DNA from: Osmia lignaria lignaria
Lineage: Eukaryota > Arthropoda > Insecta > Hymenoptera > Megachilidae
Length of the DNA: 64,000 nt
Direction: 5' to 3'
Assembly (NCBI RefSeq): GCF_051020975.1
Contig: NW_027478159.1
Coordinates: 10,618,501-10,682,500 of the forward strand
The translations under genes and the position numbers were made by a program. Numbering within the stretch: the first letter of the stretch is position 1; each line of letters starts with the position of its first letter. The notes under the pieces were generated by a model. It searched no databases. It saw only the letters and a program-made list of their open reading frames with translations, and was not told the DNA's origin. This document shows, in pieces, positions 1 through 11,600 of this stretch.

Positions 1-278
1 GAGATATTTCTTCTTCTTGTTGTTCTTCCTCTGCACAGCTAAGCTGGAAGTGGCATTTGCAGCTCGCACTAGTGCAGAGTTATCTCAACGAAAGGGGCCA
101 CGGTGTTTCTGTATCTCTATTATGTTGGTGCGGCTTCGGAACTTTTAAATATCTCGATATATCTCGAAAACTACGCTTCTGATCAAAAAATATCATAGAA
201 CATAAATTGTAGGAAACATAATTCTCTACAAAGAGGTCTCTTAACATTTTGCCATAGCTCGCTTCGTTTCCGAGATAT
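1..278 (+). repeat. Partial satellite monomer at the left edge (3' part)
   Basis: This is the 3' 278 bp of a monomer cut by the window start. It carries CTCAACGAAAGG in the middle and CAAAGAGG (one A fewer than usual) near its end. These mark the same variant as the copies at 2530-2850 and 4139-4459. I saw no difference from the corresponding part of the 4139 copy. It therefore belongs to the left copy of the duplication 1-1962 / 4182-6143. Confidence 0.95.
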
Positions 279-280
279 TT

Positions 281-306
281 GCAGATTTATCTCAAGGGAA
301 GGGGCC
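281..306 (+). repeat. Internal direct repeat, first copy (26 bp)
   Basis: Positions 281-306 and 395-420 align without gaps at 23 of 26 bases, offset 114 bp. Both begin GCAGA, share TTATCTCAA and end AAGGGGCC. Upstream, GCCATAGCTCGC (251-262) also resembles GCGGCTCGC (380-388) once a gap of about 12 bp is allowed. This suggests the 322-bp unit contains an old partial internal duplication. The pair is present in essentially every monomer of the array; only the reference copy is annotated. Confidence 0.8.
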
Positions 307-330
307 TGACGGACATATTTCGAGATATTT

Positions 331-352
331 CTTCTTCTTGTTGTTCTTCTTC
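331..352 (+). repeat. Pyrimidine-rich trinucleotide tract, CTT/GTT/CTT
   Basis: The tract reads (CTT)3 (GTT)2 (CTT)2 plus CT, a short interrupted microsatellite inside each monomer. A common variant has CCT in place of the second-last CTT, seen for example in the copy at 601. The only 3-bp deletion in the window, in the monomer at 2211, removes one GTT from this tract, as expected from replication slippage. Confidence 0.85.
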
Positions 353-386
353 TGCACAGCTAAGCTGGAAGTGGCATTTGCGGCTC

Positions 387-396
387 GCACTAGTGC
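387..396. other. 10-bp perfect palindrome GCACTAGTGC in class R copies
   Basis: GCACTAGTGC is its own reverse complement. It exists only in copies with C at position 390; class Q copies read GCAATAGTGC and lack it. Class R and class Q monomers are interspersed, so the palindrome is spaced irregularly at multiples of 322 bp. Confidence 0.8.
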
Positions 397-420
397 AGAG
401 TTATCTCAAAGAAAGGGGCC
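395..420 (+). repeat. Internal direct repeat, second copy (26 bp)
   Basis: Partner of 281-306, with three mismatches in 26 bases. In many copies of the right half of the array, the A-rich core of this segment changes from AAAGAAAGG to AAAGAGAGG, which moves it one base closer to the first copy. Confidence 0.8.
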
Positions 421-470
421 ACGGTGTTTCTGTATCTCTATTATGTTGGTGCGGCTTCGGAACTTTTAAA

Positions 471-490
471 TATCTCGATATATCTCGAAA
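471..490 (+). repeat. 10-bp tandem dimer TATCTCGATA / TATCTCGAAA
   Basis: Two adjacent 10-bp units differ at one base and enclose the 8-bp palindrome GATATATC (477-484). Class beta copies read CTTGATATATCTCGAG and carry an extra CTCGAG site here. The junction of the chimeric monomer at 25387 maps to this element. Confidence 0.75.
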
Positions 491-1888
491 ACTACGCTTC
501 TGATCAAAAAATATCATAGAACATAAATTGTAGGAAACATAATTCTCTACAAAAAACGTATCTTAACATTTTGCCATAGCTCGCTTCGTTTCCGAGATAT
601 TTGCAGATTCAGCTCAAAGGAACGGGCCTGACGGACATATTTCGAGATACTTCTTCTTCTTGTTGTTCTTCCTCTGCACAGCTAAGCTGGAAGTGGCATT
701 TGCAGCTCGCAATAGTGCCGAGTTATCTCAAAGAAAGGGGCCACGGTGTTTCTGTATCTCTATTATGTTGGTGCGGCTTCGGAACTTTTAAATATCTTGA
801 TATATCTCGAGAACTACGCATCTGATCAAAAAATATCATAGAACATAAAAAGTAGGAAACTTAATTCTCTACAAAAAAGGTCTCTTAACATTTTGCCATA
901 GCTCGCTTCGTTTCCGAGATATTTGCAGATTTATCTCAAGGGAAGGGGCCTGACGGACATATTTGGAGATATTTCTTCTTCTTGTTGTTCTTCTTCTGCA
1001 CAGCTAAGCTGGAAGTGGCATTTGCAGCTCGCAATAGTGCAGAGTTATCTCAAAGAAAGGGGCCACGGTGTTTCTGTATCTCTATTATGTTGGTGCGGCT
1101 TCGGAACTTTTAAATATCTTGATATATCTCGAGAACTACGCATCTGATCAAAAAATATCATAGAACATAAAAAGTAGGAAACTTAATTCTCTACAAAAAA
1201 GGTCTCTTAACATTTTGCCATAGCTCGCTTCGTTTCCGAGATATTTGCAGATTTATCTCAAAGGAAGGGGCCTGACGGACATATTTCGAGATATTTCTTC
1301 TTCTTGTTGTTCTTCTTCTGCACAGCTAAGCTGGAAGTGGCATTTGCGGCTCGCACTAGTGCAGAGTTATCTCAAAGAAAGGGGCCACGGTGTTTCTGTA
1401 TCTCTATTATGTTGGTGCGGCTTCGGAACTTTTAAATATCTCGATATATCTCGAAAACTACGCTTCTGATCAAAAAATATCATAGAACATAAATTGTAGG
1501 AAACATAATTCTCTACAAAAAAGGTCTCTTAACATTTTGCCATAGCTCGCTTCGTTTCCGAGATATTTGCAGATATATCTCAAGGGAAGGGGCCTGACGG
1601 ACATATTTCGAGATATTTCTTCTTCTTGTTGTTCTTCTTCTGCACAGCTAAGCTGGAAGTGGCATTTGCGGCTCGCACTAATGCAGAGTTATCTCAAAGA
1701 AAGGGGCCACGGTGTTTCTGTATCTCTATTATGTTGGTGCGGCTTCGGAACTTTTAAATATCTTGATATATCTCGAGAACTACGCATCTGATCAAAAAAT
1801 ATCATAGAACATAAAAAGTAGGAAACTTAATTCTCTACAAAAAAGGTCTCTTAACATTTTGCCATAGCTCGCTTCGTTTCCGAGATAT

Positions 1889-3494
1889 TTGCAGATTTAT
1901 CTCAAGGGAAGGGGCCTGACGGACATATTTCGAGATATTTCTTCTTCTTGTTGTTCTTCTTCAGCACAGCTAAGCTGGAAGTGGCATTTACAGCTCGCAA
2001 TAGTGCAGAGTTATCTCAAAGAAAGGGGCCACGGTGTTTCTGTATCTCTATTATGTTGGTGTGGCTTCGGAACTTTTAAATATCTTGATATATCTCGAGA
2101 ACTACGCATCTGATCAAAAAATATCATAGAACATAAATTGTAGGAAACATAATTCTCTACAAAAAAGGTCTCTTAACATTTTGCCATAGCTCGCTTCGTT
2201 TCCGAGATATTTGCAGATTTATCTCAAGGGAAGGGGCCTGACGGACATATTTCGAGATATTTCTTCTTCTTGTTCTTCTTCTGCACAGCTAAGCTGGAAG
2301 TGGCATTTGCGGCTCGCACTAGTGCAGAGTTATCTCAAAGAAAGGGGCCACGGTGTTTCTGTATCCCTATTATGTTGGTGCGGCTTCGGAACTTTTAAAT
2401 ATCTCGATATATCTCGAAAACTACGCTTCTGATCAAAAAATATCATAGAACATAAATTGTAGGAAACATAATTCTCTACAAAAAACGTCTCTTAACATTT
2501 TGCCATAGATCGCTTCGTTTCCGAGATATTTGCAGATTCAGCTCAAAGGAACTGGCCTGACGGACATATTTCGAGATATTTCTTCTTCTTGTTGTTCTTC
2601 CTCTGCACAGCTAAGCTGGAAGTGGCATTTGCAGCTCGCACTAGTGCAGAGTTATCTCAACGAAAGGGGCCACGGTGTTTCTGTATCTCTATTATGTTGG
2701 TGCGGCTTCGGAACTTTTAAATATCTCGATATATCTCGAAAACTACGCTTCTGATCAAAAAATATCATAGAACATAAATTGTAGGAAACATAATTCTCTA
2801 CAAAGAGGTCTCTTAACATTTTGCCATAGCTCGCTTCGTTTCCGAGATATTTGCAGATTTATCTCAAGGGAAGGGGCCTGACGGACATATTTCGAGATAT
2901 TTCTTCTTCTTGTTGTTCTTCTTCTGCACAGCTAAGCTGGAAGTGGCATTTGCGGCTCGCACTAGTGCAGAGTTATCTCAAAGAAAGGGGCCACGGTGTT
3001 TCTGTATCTCTATTATGTTGGTGCGGCTTCGGAACTTTTAAATATCTCGATATATCTCGAAAACTACGCTTCTGATCAAAAAATATCATAGAACATAAAT
3101 TGTAGGAAACATAATTCTCTACAAAAAACGTATCTTAACATTTTGCCATAGCTCGCTTCGTTTCCGAGATATTTGCAGATTCAGCTCAAAGGAACGGGCC
3201 TGACGGACATATTTCGAGATACTTCTTCTTCTTGTTGTTCTTCCTCTGCACAGCTAAGCTGGAAGTGGCATTTGCAGCTCGCACTAGTGCAGAGTTATCT
3301 CAAAGAAAGGGGCCACGGTGTTTGTGTATCTCTATTATGTTGGTGCGGCTTCGGAACTTTTAAATATCTCGATATATCTCGAAAACTACGCTTCTGATCA
3401 AAAAATATCATAGAACATAAAAAGTAGGAAACTTAATTCTCTACAAAAAAGGTCTCTTAACATTTTGCCATAGCTCGCTTCGTTTCCGAGATAT
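1889..3494 (+). repeat. 5-monomer HOR, copy 1 (1606 bp)
   Basis: Five monomers (starts 1889, 2211, 2530, 2851, 3173) have the same order of variants as the next five. The first is class Q/beta with TTTACAGCTC and GTGTGGC. The second is R/alpha with TATCCCTATT. The third has CTCAACGAAAGG, the fourth is R/alpha, and the fifth begins TTGCAGATTCAGCTC with ACTTCTTC. Copy 1 is 3 bp shorter because its second monomer lost one GTT. The last monomer differs from its partner at 4782: here it has TTTGTGTATC and an alpha 3' half. Confidence 0.85.
2211..2529 (+). repeat. 319-bp monomer with a 3-bp deletion in the trinucleotide tract
   Basis: The tract reads CTTCTTCTTGTTCTTCTTCT, one GTT shorter than in every other copy. 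Otherwise it matches the monomer at 3817, including TATCCCTATT and the following CATAGATCGC. It is a private deletion that postdates the 5-monomer duplication. Confidence 0.9.
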
Positions 3495-5103
3495 TTGCAG
3501 ATTTATCTCAAGGGAAGGGGCCTGACGGACATATTTCGAGATATTTCTTCTTCTTGTTGTTCTTCTTCTGCACAGCTAAGCTGGAAGTGGCATTTACAGC
3601 TCGCAATAGTGCAGAGTTATCTCAAAGAAAGGGGCCACGGTGTTTCTGTATCTCTATTATGTTGGTGTGGCTTCGGAACTTTTAAATATCTTGATATATC
3701 TCGAGAACTACGCATCTGATCAAAAAATATCATAGAACATAAATTGTAGGAAACATAATTCTCTACAAAAAAGGTCTCTTAACATTTTGCCATAGCTCGC
3801 TTCGTTTCCGAGATATTTGCAGATTTATCTCAAGGGAAGGGGCCTGACGGACATATTTCGAGATATTTCTTCTTCTTGTTGTTCTTCTTCTGCACAGCTA
3901 AGCTGGAAGTGGCATTTGCGGCTCGCACTAGTGCAGAGTTATCTCAAAGAAAGGGGCCACGGTGTTTCTGTATCCCTATTATGTTGGTGCGGCTTCGGAA
4001 CTTTTAAATATCTCGATATATCTCGAAAACTACGCTTCTGATCAAAAAATATCATAGAACATAAATTGTAGGAAACATAATTCTCTACAAAAAACGTCTC
4101 TTAACATTTTGCCATAGATCGCTTCGTTTCCGAGATATTTGCAGATTCAGCTCAAAGGAACTGGCCTGACGGACATATTTCGAGATATTTCTTCTTCTTG
4201 TTGTTCTTCCTCTGCACAGCTAAGCTGGAAGTGGCATTTGCAGCTCGCACTAGTGCAGAGTTATCTCAACGAAAGGGGCCACGGTGTTTCTGTATCTCTA
4301 TTATGTTGGTGCGGCTTCGGAACTTTTAAATATCTCGATATATCTCGAAAACTACGCTTCTGATCAAAAAATATCATAGAACATAAATTGTAGGAAACAT
4401 AATTCTCTACAAAGAGGTCTCTTAACATTTTGCCATAGCTCGCTTCGTTTCCGAGATATTTGCAGATTTATCTCAAGGGAAGGGGCCTGACGGACATATT
4501 TCGAGATATTTCTTCTTCTTGTTGTTCTTCTTCTGCACAGCTAAGCTGGAAGTGGCATTTGCGGCTCGCACTAGTGCAGAGTTATCTCAAAGAAAGGGGC
4601 CACGGTGTTTCTGTATCTCTATTATGTTGGTGCGGCTTCGGAACTTTTAAATATCTCGATATATCTCGAAAACTACGCTTCTGATCAAAAAATATCATAG
4701 AACATAAATTGTAGGAAACATAATTCTCTACAAAAAACGTATCTTAACATTTTGCCATAGCTCGCTTCGTTTCCGAGATATTTGCAGATTCAGCTCAAAG
4801 GAACGGGCCTGACGGACATATTTCGAGATACTTCTTCTTCTTGTTGTTCTTCCTCTGCACAGCTAAGCTGGAAGTGGCATTTGCAGCTCGCAATAGTGCC
4901 GAGTTATCTCAAAGAAAGGGGCCACGGTGTTTCTGTATCTCTATTATGTTGGTGCGGCTTCGGAACTTTTAAATATCTTGATATATCTCGAGAACTACGC
5001 ATCTGATCAAAAAATATCATAGAACATAAAAAGTAGGAAACTTAATTCTCTACAAAAAAGGTCTCTTAACATTTTGCCATAGCTCGCTTCGTTTCCGAGA
5101 TAT
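3495..5103 (+). repeat. 5-monomer HOR, copy 2 (1609 bp)
   Basis: Monomers start at 3495, 3817, 4139, 4460 and 4782, in the same variant order as copy 1. From 4182 onward this copy is also part of a second duplication, whose partner is 1-1962 at a shift of 4181 bp. The monomer at 4782 shares the private AATAGTGCCGAG with the one at 601. Confidence 0.85.
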
Positions 5104-6143
5104 TTGCAGATTTATCTCAAGGGAAGGGGCCTGACGGACATATTTGGAGATATTTCTTCTTCTTGTTGTTCTTCTTCTGCACAGCTAAGCTGGAAGTGGC
5201 ATTTGCAGCTCGCAATAGTGCAGAGTTATCTCAAAGAAAGGGGCCACGGTGTTTCTGTATCTCTATTATGTTGGTGCGGCTTCGGAACTTTTAAATATCT
5301 TGATATATCTCGAGAACTACGCATCTGATCAAAAAATATCATAGAACATAAAAAGTAGGAAACTTAATTCTCTACAAAAAAGGTCTCTTAACATTTTGCC
5401 ATAGCTCGCTTCGTTTCCGAGATATTTGCAGATTTATCTCAAAGGAAGGGGCCTGACGGACATATTTCGAGATATTTCTTCTTCTTGTTGTTCTTCTTCT
5501 GCACAGCTAAGCTGGAAGTGGCATTTGCGGCTCGCACTAGTGCAGAGTTATCTCAAAGAAAGGGGCCACGGTGTTTCTGTATCTCTATTATGTTGGTGCG
5601 GCTTCGGAACTTTTAAATATCTCGATATATCTCGAAAACTACGCTTCTGATCAAAAAATATCATAGAACATAAATTGTAGGAAACATAATTCTCTACAAA
5701 AAAGGTCTCTTAACATTTTGCCATAGCTCGCTTCGTTTCCGAGATATTTGCAGATATATCTCAAGGGAAGGGGCCTGACGGACATATTTCGAGATATTTC
5801 TTCTTCTTGTTGTTCTTCTTCTGCACAGCTAAGCTGGAAGTGGCATTTGCGGCTCGCACTAATGCAGAGTTATCTCAAAGAAAGGGGCCACGGTGTTTCT
5901 GTATCTCTATTATGTTGGTGCGGCTTCGGAACTTTTAAATATCTTGATATATCTCGAGAACTACGCATCTGATCAAAAAATATCATAGAACATAAAAAGT
6001 AGGAAACTTAATTCTCTACAAAAAAGGTCTCTTAACATTTTGCCATAGCTCGCTTCGTTTCCGAGATATTTGCAGATTTATCTCAAGGGAAGGGGCCTGA
6101 CGGACATATTTCGAGATATTTCTTCTTCTTGTTGTTCTTCTTC
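4182..6143 (+). repeat. 13-monomer-spaced duplicate of 1-1962
   Basis: I noticed no difference between 1-1962 and 4182-6143 (shift 4181 = 13 monomers minus 5 bp of small deletions). The first mismatch is A at 1963 against T at 6144. Shared private changes include GCCGAG near 719/4900, ATATTTGGAG near 963/5144 and ACTAATGCAG near 1680/5861. The left limit lies beyond the window. Confidence 0.85.
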
Positions 6144-8644
6144 TGCACAGCTAAGCTGGAAGTGGCATTTGCGGCTCGCACTAGTGCAGAGTTATCTCAA
6201 AGAAAGGGGCCACGGTGTTTCTGTATCCCTATTATGTTGGTGCGGCTTCGGAACTTTTAAATATCTCGATATATCTCGAGAACTACGCATCTGATCAAAA
6301 AATATCACAGAACATAAAAAGTAGGAAACTTAATTCTCTACAAAAAAGGTCTCTTAACATTTTGCCATAGCTCGCTTCGTTTCCGAGATATTTGCAGATT
6401 TATCTCAAGGGAAGGGGTCTGACGGACATATTTCGAGATATTTCTTCTTCTTGTTGTTCTTCTTCTGCACAGCTAAGCTGGAAGTGGCATTTGCGGCTCG
6501 CACTAGTGCAGAGTTATCTCAAAGAAAGGGGCCACGGTGTTTCTGTATCTCTATTATGTTGGTGCGGCTTCGGAACTTTTAAATATCTTGATATATCTCG
6601 AGAACTACGCATCTGATCAAAAAATATCATAGAACATAAAAAGTAGGAAACTTAATTCTCTACAAAAAAGGTCTCTTAACATTTTGCCATAGCTCGCTTC
6701 GTTTCCGAGATATTTGCAGATTTATCTCAAGGGAAGGGGCCTGACGGACATATTTGGAGATATTTCTTCTTCTTGTTGTTCTTCTTCTGCACAGCTAAGC
6801 TGGAAGTGGCATTTGCAGCTCGCAATAGTGCAGAGTTATCTCAAAGAAAGGGGCCACGGTGTTTCTGTATCTCTATTATGTTGGTGCGGCTTCGGAACTT
6901 TTAAATATCTTGATATATCTCGAGAACTACGCATCTGATCAAAAAATATCATAGAACATAAAAAGTAGGAAACTTAATTCTCTACAAAAAAGGTCTCTTA
7001 ACATTTTGCCATAGCTCGCTTCGTTTCCGAGATATTTGCAGATTTATCTCAAAGGAAGGGGCCTGACGGACATATTTCGAGATATTTCTTCTTCTTGTTG
7101 TTCTTCTTCTGCACAGCTAAGCTGGAAGTGGCATTTGCGGCTCGCACTAGTGCAGAGTTATCTCAAAGAAAGGGGCCACGGTGTTTCTGTATCTCTATTA
7201 TGTTGGTGCGGCTTCGGAACTTTTAAATATCTCGATATATCTCGAAAACTACGCTTCTGATCAAAAAATATCATAGAACATAAATTGTAGGAAACATAAT
7301 TCTCTACAAAAAAGGTCTCTTAACATTTTGCCATAGCTCGCTTCGTTTCCGAGATATTTGCAGATATATCTCAAGGGAAGGGGCCTGACGGACATATTTC
7401 GAGATATTTCTTCTTCTTGTTGTTCTTCTTCTGCACAGCTAAGCTGGAAGTGGCATTTACAGCTCGCAATAGTGCAGAGTTATCTCAAAGAAAGGGGCCA
7501 CGGTGTTTCTGTATCTCTATTATGTTGGTGTGGCTTCGGAACTTTTAAATATCTTGATATATCTCGAGAACTACGCATCTGATCAAAAAATATCATAGAA
7601 CATAAATTGTAGGAAACATAATTCTCTACAAAAAAGGTCTCTTAACATTTTGCCATAGCTCGCTTCGTTTCCGAGATATTTGCAGATTTATCTCAAGGGA
7701 AGGGGCCTGACGGACATATTTCGAGATATTTCTTCTTCTTGTTGTTCTTCTTCTGCACAGCTAAGCTGGAAGTGGCATTTGCGGCTCGCACTAGTGCAGA
7801 GTTATCTCAACGAAAGGGGCCACGGTGTTTCTGTATCTCTATTATGTTGGTGCGGCTTCGGAACTTTTAAATATCTCGATATATCTCGAAAACTACGCTT
7901 CTGATCAAAAAATATCATAGAACATAAATTGTAGGAAACATAATTCTCTACAAAGAGGTCTCTTAACATTTTGCCATAGCTCGCTTCGTTTCCGAGATAT
8001 TTGCAGATTTATCTCAAGGGAAGGGGCCTGACGGACATATTTCGAGATATTTCTTCTTCTTGTTGTTCTTCTTCTGCACAGCTAAGCTGGAAGTGGCATT
8101 TGCGGCTCGCACTAGTGCAGAGTTATCTCAAAGAAAGGGGCCACGGTGTTTCTGTATCTCTATTATGTTGGTGCGGCTTCGGAACTTTTAAATATCTCGA
8201 TATATCTCGAAAACTACGCTTCTGATCAAAAAATATCATAGAACATAAATTGTAGGAAACATAATTCTCTACAAAAAACGTATCTTAACATTTTGCCATA
8301 GCTCGCTTCGTTTCCGAGATATTTGCAGATTCAGCTCAAAGGAACGGGCCTGACGGACATATTTCGAGATACTTCTTCTTCTTGTTGTTCTTCCTCTGCA
8401 CAGCTAAGCTGGAAGTGGCATTTGCAGCTCGCAATAGTGCAGAGTTATCTCAAAGAAAGGGGCCACGGTGTTTCTGTATCTCTATTATGTTGGTGCGGCT
8501 TCGGAACTTTTAAATATCTTGATATATCTCGAGAACTACGCATCTGATCAAAAAATATCATAGAACATAAAAAGTAGGAAACTTAATTCTCTACAAAAAA
8601 GGTCTCTTAACATTTTGCCATAGCTCGCTTCGTTTCCGAGATAT
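5426..8644 (+). repeat. 10-monomer HOR, copy 1 (3219 bp)
   Basis: The ten monomers starting 5426 to 8323 match the ten starting 8645 to 11542 at a constant shift of 3219 bp. Linked private changes occur in both: TATCACAGAAC (about 6303 and 9522), AAGGGGTCTG (about 6414 and 9633), ATATTTGGAG (about 6753 and 9972) and the 321-bp monomers at 7680 and 10899. I noticed only two differences: A at 5862 against G at 9081, and C at 7324 against G at 10543. Confidence 0.88.
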
Positions 8645-11600
8645 TTGCAGATTTATCTCAAAGGAAGGGGCCTGACGGACATATTTCGAGATATTTCTTC
8701 TTCTTGTTGTTCTTCTTCTGCACAGCTAAGCTGGAAGTGGCATTTGCGGCTCGCACTAGTGCAGAGTTATCTCAAAGAAAGGGGCCACGGTGTTTCTGTA
8801 TCTCTATTATGTTGGTGCGGCTTCGGAACTTTTAAATATCTCGATATATCTCGAAAACTACGCTTCTGATCAAAAAATATCATAGAACATAAATTGTAGG
8901 AAACATAATTCTCTACAAAAAAGGTCTCTTAACATTTTGCCATAGCTCGCTTCGTTTCCGAGATATTTGCAGATATATCTCAAGGGAAGGGGCCTGACGG
9001 ACATATTTCGAGATATTTCTTCTTCTTGTTGTTCTTCTTCTGCACAGCTAAGCTGGAAGTGGCATTTGCGGCTCGCACTAGTGCAGAGTTATCTCAAAGA
9101 AAGGGGCCACGGTGTTTCTGTATCTCTATTATGTTGGTGCGGCTTCGGAACTTTTAAATATCTTGATATATCTCGAGAACTACGCATCTGATCAAAAAAT
9201 ATCATAGAACATAAAAAGTAGGAAACTTAATTCTCTACAAAAAAGGTCTCTTAACATTTTGCCATAGCTCGCTTCGTTTCCGAGATATTTGCAGATTTAT
9301 CTCAAGGGAAGGGGCCTGACGGACATATTTCGAGATATTTCTTCTTCTTGTTGTTCTTCTTCTGCACAGCTAAGCTGGAAGTGGCATTTGCGGCTCGCAC
9401 TAGTGCAGAGTTATCTCAAAGAAAGGGGCCACGGTGTTTCTGTATCCCTATTATGTTGGTGCGGCTTCGGAACTTTTAAATATCTCGATATATCTCGAGA
9501 ACTACGCATCTGATCAAAAAATATCACAGAACATAAAAAGTAGGAAACTTAATTCTCTACAAAAAAGGTCTCTTAACATTTTGCCATAGCTCGCTTCGTT
9601 TCCGAGATATTTGCAGATTTATCTCAAGGGAAGGGGTCTGACGGACATATTTCGAGATATTTCTTCTTCTTGTTGTTCTTCTTCTGCACAGCTAAGCTGG
9701 AAGTGGCATTTGCGGCTCGCACTAGTGCAGAGTTATCTCAAAGAAAGGGGCCACGGTGTTTCTGTATCTCTATTATGTTGGTGCGGCTTCGGAACTTTTA
9801 AATATCTTGATATATCTCGAGAACTACGCATCTGATCAAAAAATATCATAGAACATAAAAAGTAGGAAACTTAATTCTCTACAAAAAAGGTCTCTTAACA
9901 TTTTGCCATAGCTCGCTTCGTTTCCGAGATATTTGCAGATTTATCTCAAGGGAAGGGGCCTGACGGACATATTTGGAGATATTTCTTCTTCTTGTTGTTC
10001 TTCTTCTGCACAGCTAAGCTGGAAGTGGCATTTGCAGCTCGCAATAGTGCAGAGTTATCTCAAAGAAAGGGGCCACGGTGTTTCTGTATCTCTATTATGT
10101 TGGTGCGGCTTCGGAACTTTTAAATATCTTGATATATCTCGAGAACTACGCATCTGATCAAAAAATATCATAGAACATAAAAAGTAGGAAACTTAATTCT
10201 CTACAAAAAAGGTCTCTTAACATTTTGCCATAGCTCGCTTCGTTTCCGAGATATTTGCAGATTTATCTCAAAGGAAGGGGCCTGACGGACATATTTCGAG
10301 ATATTTCTTCTTCTTGTTGTTCTTCTTCTGCACAGCTAAGCTGGAAGTGGCATTTGCGGCTCGCACTAGTGCAGAGTTATCTCAAAGAAAGGGGCCACGG
10401 TGTTTCTGTATCTCTATTATGTTGGTGCGGCTTCGGAACTTTTAAATATCTCGATATATCTCGAAAACTACGCTTCTGATCAAAAAATATCATAGAACAT
10501 AAATTGTAGGAAACATAATTCTCTACAAAAAAGGTCTCTTAAGATTTTGCCATAGCTCGCTTCGTTTCCGAGATATTTGCAGATATATCTCAAGGGAAGG
10601 GGCCTGACGGACATATTTCGAGATATTTCTTCTTCTTGTTGTTCTTCTTCTGCACAGCTAAGCTGGAAGTGGCATTTACAGCTCGCAATAGTGCAGAGTT
10701 ATCTCAAAGAAAGGGGCCACGGTGTTTCTGTATCTCTATTATGTTGGTGTGGCTTCGGAACTTTTAAATATCTTGATATATCTCGAGAACTACGCATCTG
10801 ATCAAAAAATATCATAGAACATAAATTGTAGGAAACATAATTCTCTACAAAAAAGGTCTCTTAACATTTTGCCATAGCTCGCTTCGTTTCCGAGATATTT
10901 GCAGATTTATCTCAAGGGAAGGGGCCTGACGGACATATTTCGAGATATTTCTTCTTCTTGTTGTTCTTCTTCTGCACAGCTAAGCTGGAAGTGGCATTTG
11001 CGGCTCGCACTAGTGCAGAGTTATCTCAACGAAAGGGGCCACGGTGTTTCTGTATCTCTATTATGTTGGTGCGGCTTCGGAACTTTTAAATATCTCGATA
11101 TATCTCGAAAACTACGCTTCTGATCAAAAAATATCATAGAACATAAATTGTAGGAAACATAATTCTCTACAAAGAGGTCTCTTAACATTTTGCCATAGCT
11201 CGCTTCGTTTCCGAGATATTTGCAGATTTATCTCAAGGGAAGGGGCCTGACGGACATATTTCGAGATATTTCTTCTTCTTGTTGTTCTTCTTCTGCACAG
11301 CTAAGCTGGAAGTGGCATTTGCGGCTCGCACTAGTGCAGAGTTATCTCAAAGAAAGGGGCCACGGTGTTTCTGTATCTCTATTATGTTGGTGCGGCTTCG
11401 GAACTTTTAAATATCTCGATATATCTCGAAAACTACGCTTCTGATCAAAAAATATCATAGAACATAAATTGTAGGAAACATAATTCTCTACAAAAAACGT
11501 ATCTTAACATTTTGCCATAGCTCGCTTCGTTTCCGAGATATTTGCAGATTCAGCTCAAAGGAACGGGCCTGACGGACATATTTCGAGATACTTCTTCTTC

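Larger units (their letters stand above)
320..478. repeat. Inverted repeat arms in the monomer (11 bp, TCGAGATATTT / AAATATCTCGA)
   Basis: TCGAGATATTT at 320-330 is the exact reverse complement of AAATATCTCGA at 468-478, separated by 137 bp. A related CGAGATATTT lies at 271-280. Each monomer thus has several GAGATAT/ATATCTC motifs on both strands, so a single strand could fold within one monomer or between neighbours. In class beta copies position 476 is T, which breaks one pair of the stem. No function is claimed. Confidence 0.7.
279..600 (+). repeat. Reference satellite monomer (322 bp), class R 5' half, class alpha 3' half
   Basis: This copy is used as the coordinate reference. The phase is arbitrary, beginning at TTGCAGATTTATCTC. 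In order it holds a 26-bp segment (281-306) repeated later in the unit (395-420), a CTT/GTT trinucleotide tract (331-352), a 10-bp palindrome (387-396), a 10-bp tandem dimer TATCTCGATA/TATCTCGAAA (471-490), an A-rich stretch with the conserved TGATCA site (501-506), and an A-tract followed by the GC-richer CATAGCTCGCTTCG. Diagnostic variable positions are 382 (G/A) and 390 (C/A) in the 5' half. In the 3' half they are 476 (C/T), 489 (A/G), 498 (T/A), 528-529 (TT/AA) and 539 (A/T). In most copies the sites of each half vary together. The monomer has 14 CpG, with 64 G and 63 C. Confidence 0.95.

Noticed and set aside
261..277. CENP-B-box-like site in CTTCGTTTCCGAGATAT
   Set aside because: The first seven bases agree with the mammalian CENP-B box (YTTCGTT), but the essential A and CGGG positions do not match. 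Only about 8 of 17 bases agree, and CENP-B binding is not expected outside the relevant lineages.
279..503. Tandem family of about 190 small 74-residue protein genes on the plus strand
   Set aside because: The frames start only at TTG, have no ribosome-binding or promoter context, and contain many replacement changes and several stops. They are fixed parts of a satellite monomer. A cysteine- and serine-rich stretch simply reflects the CTT/GTT tract and flanking bases.
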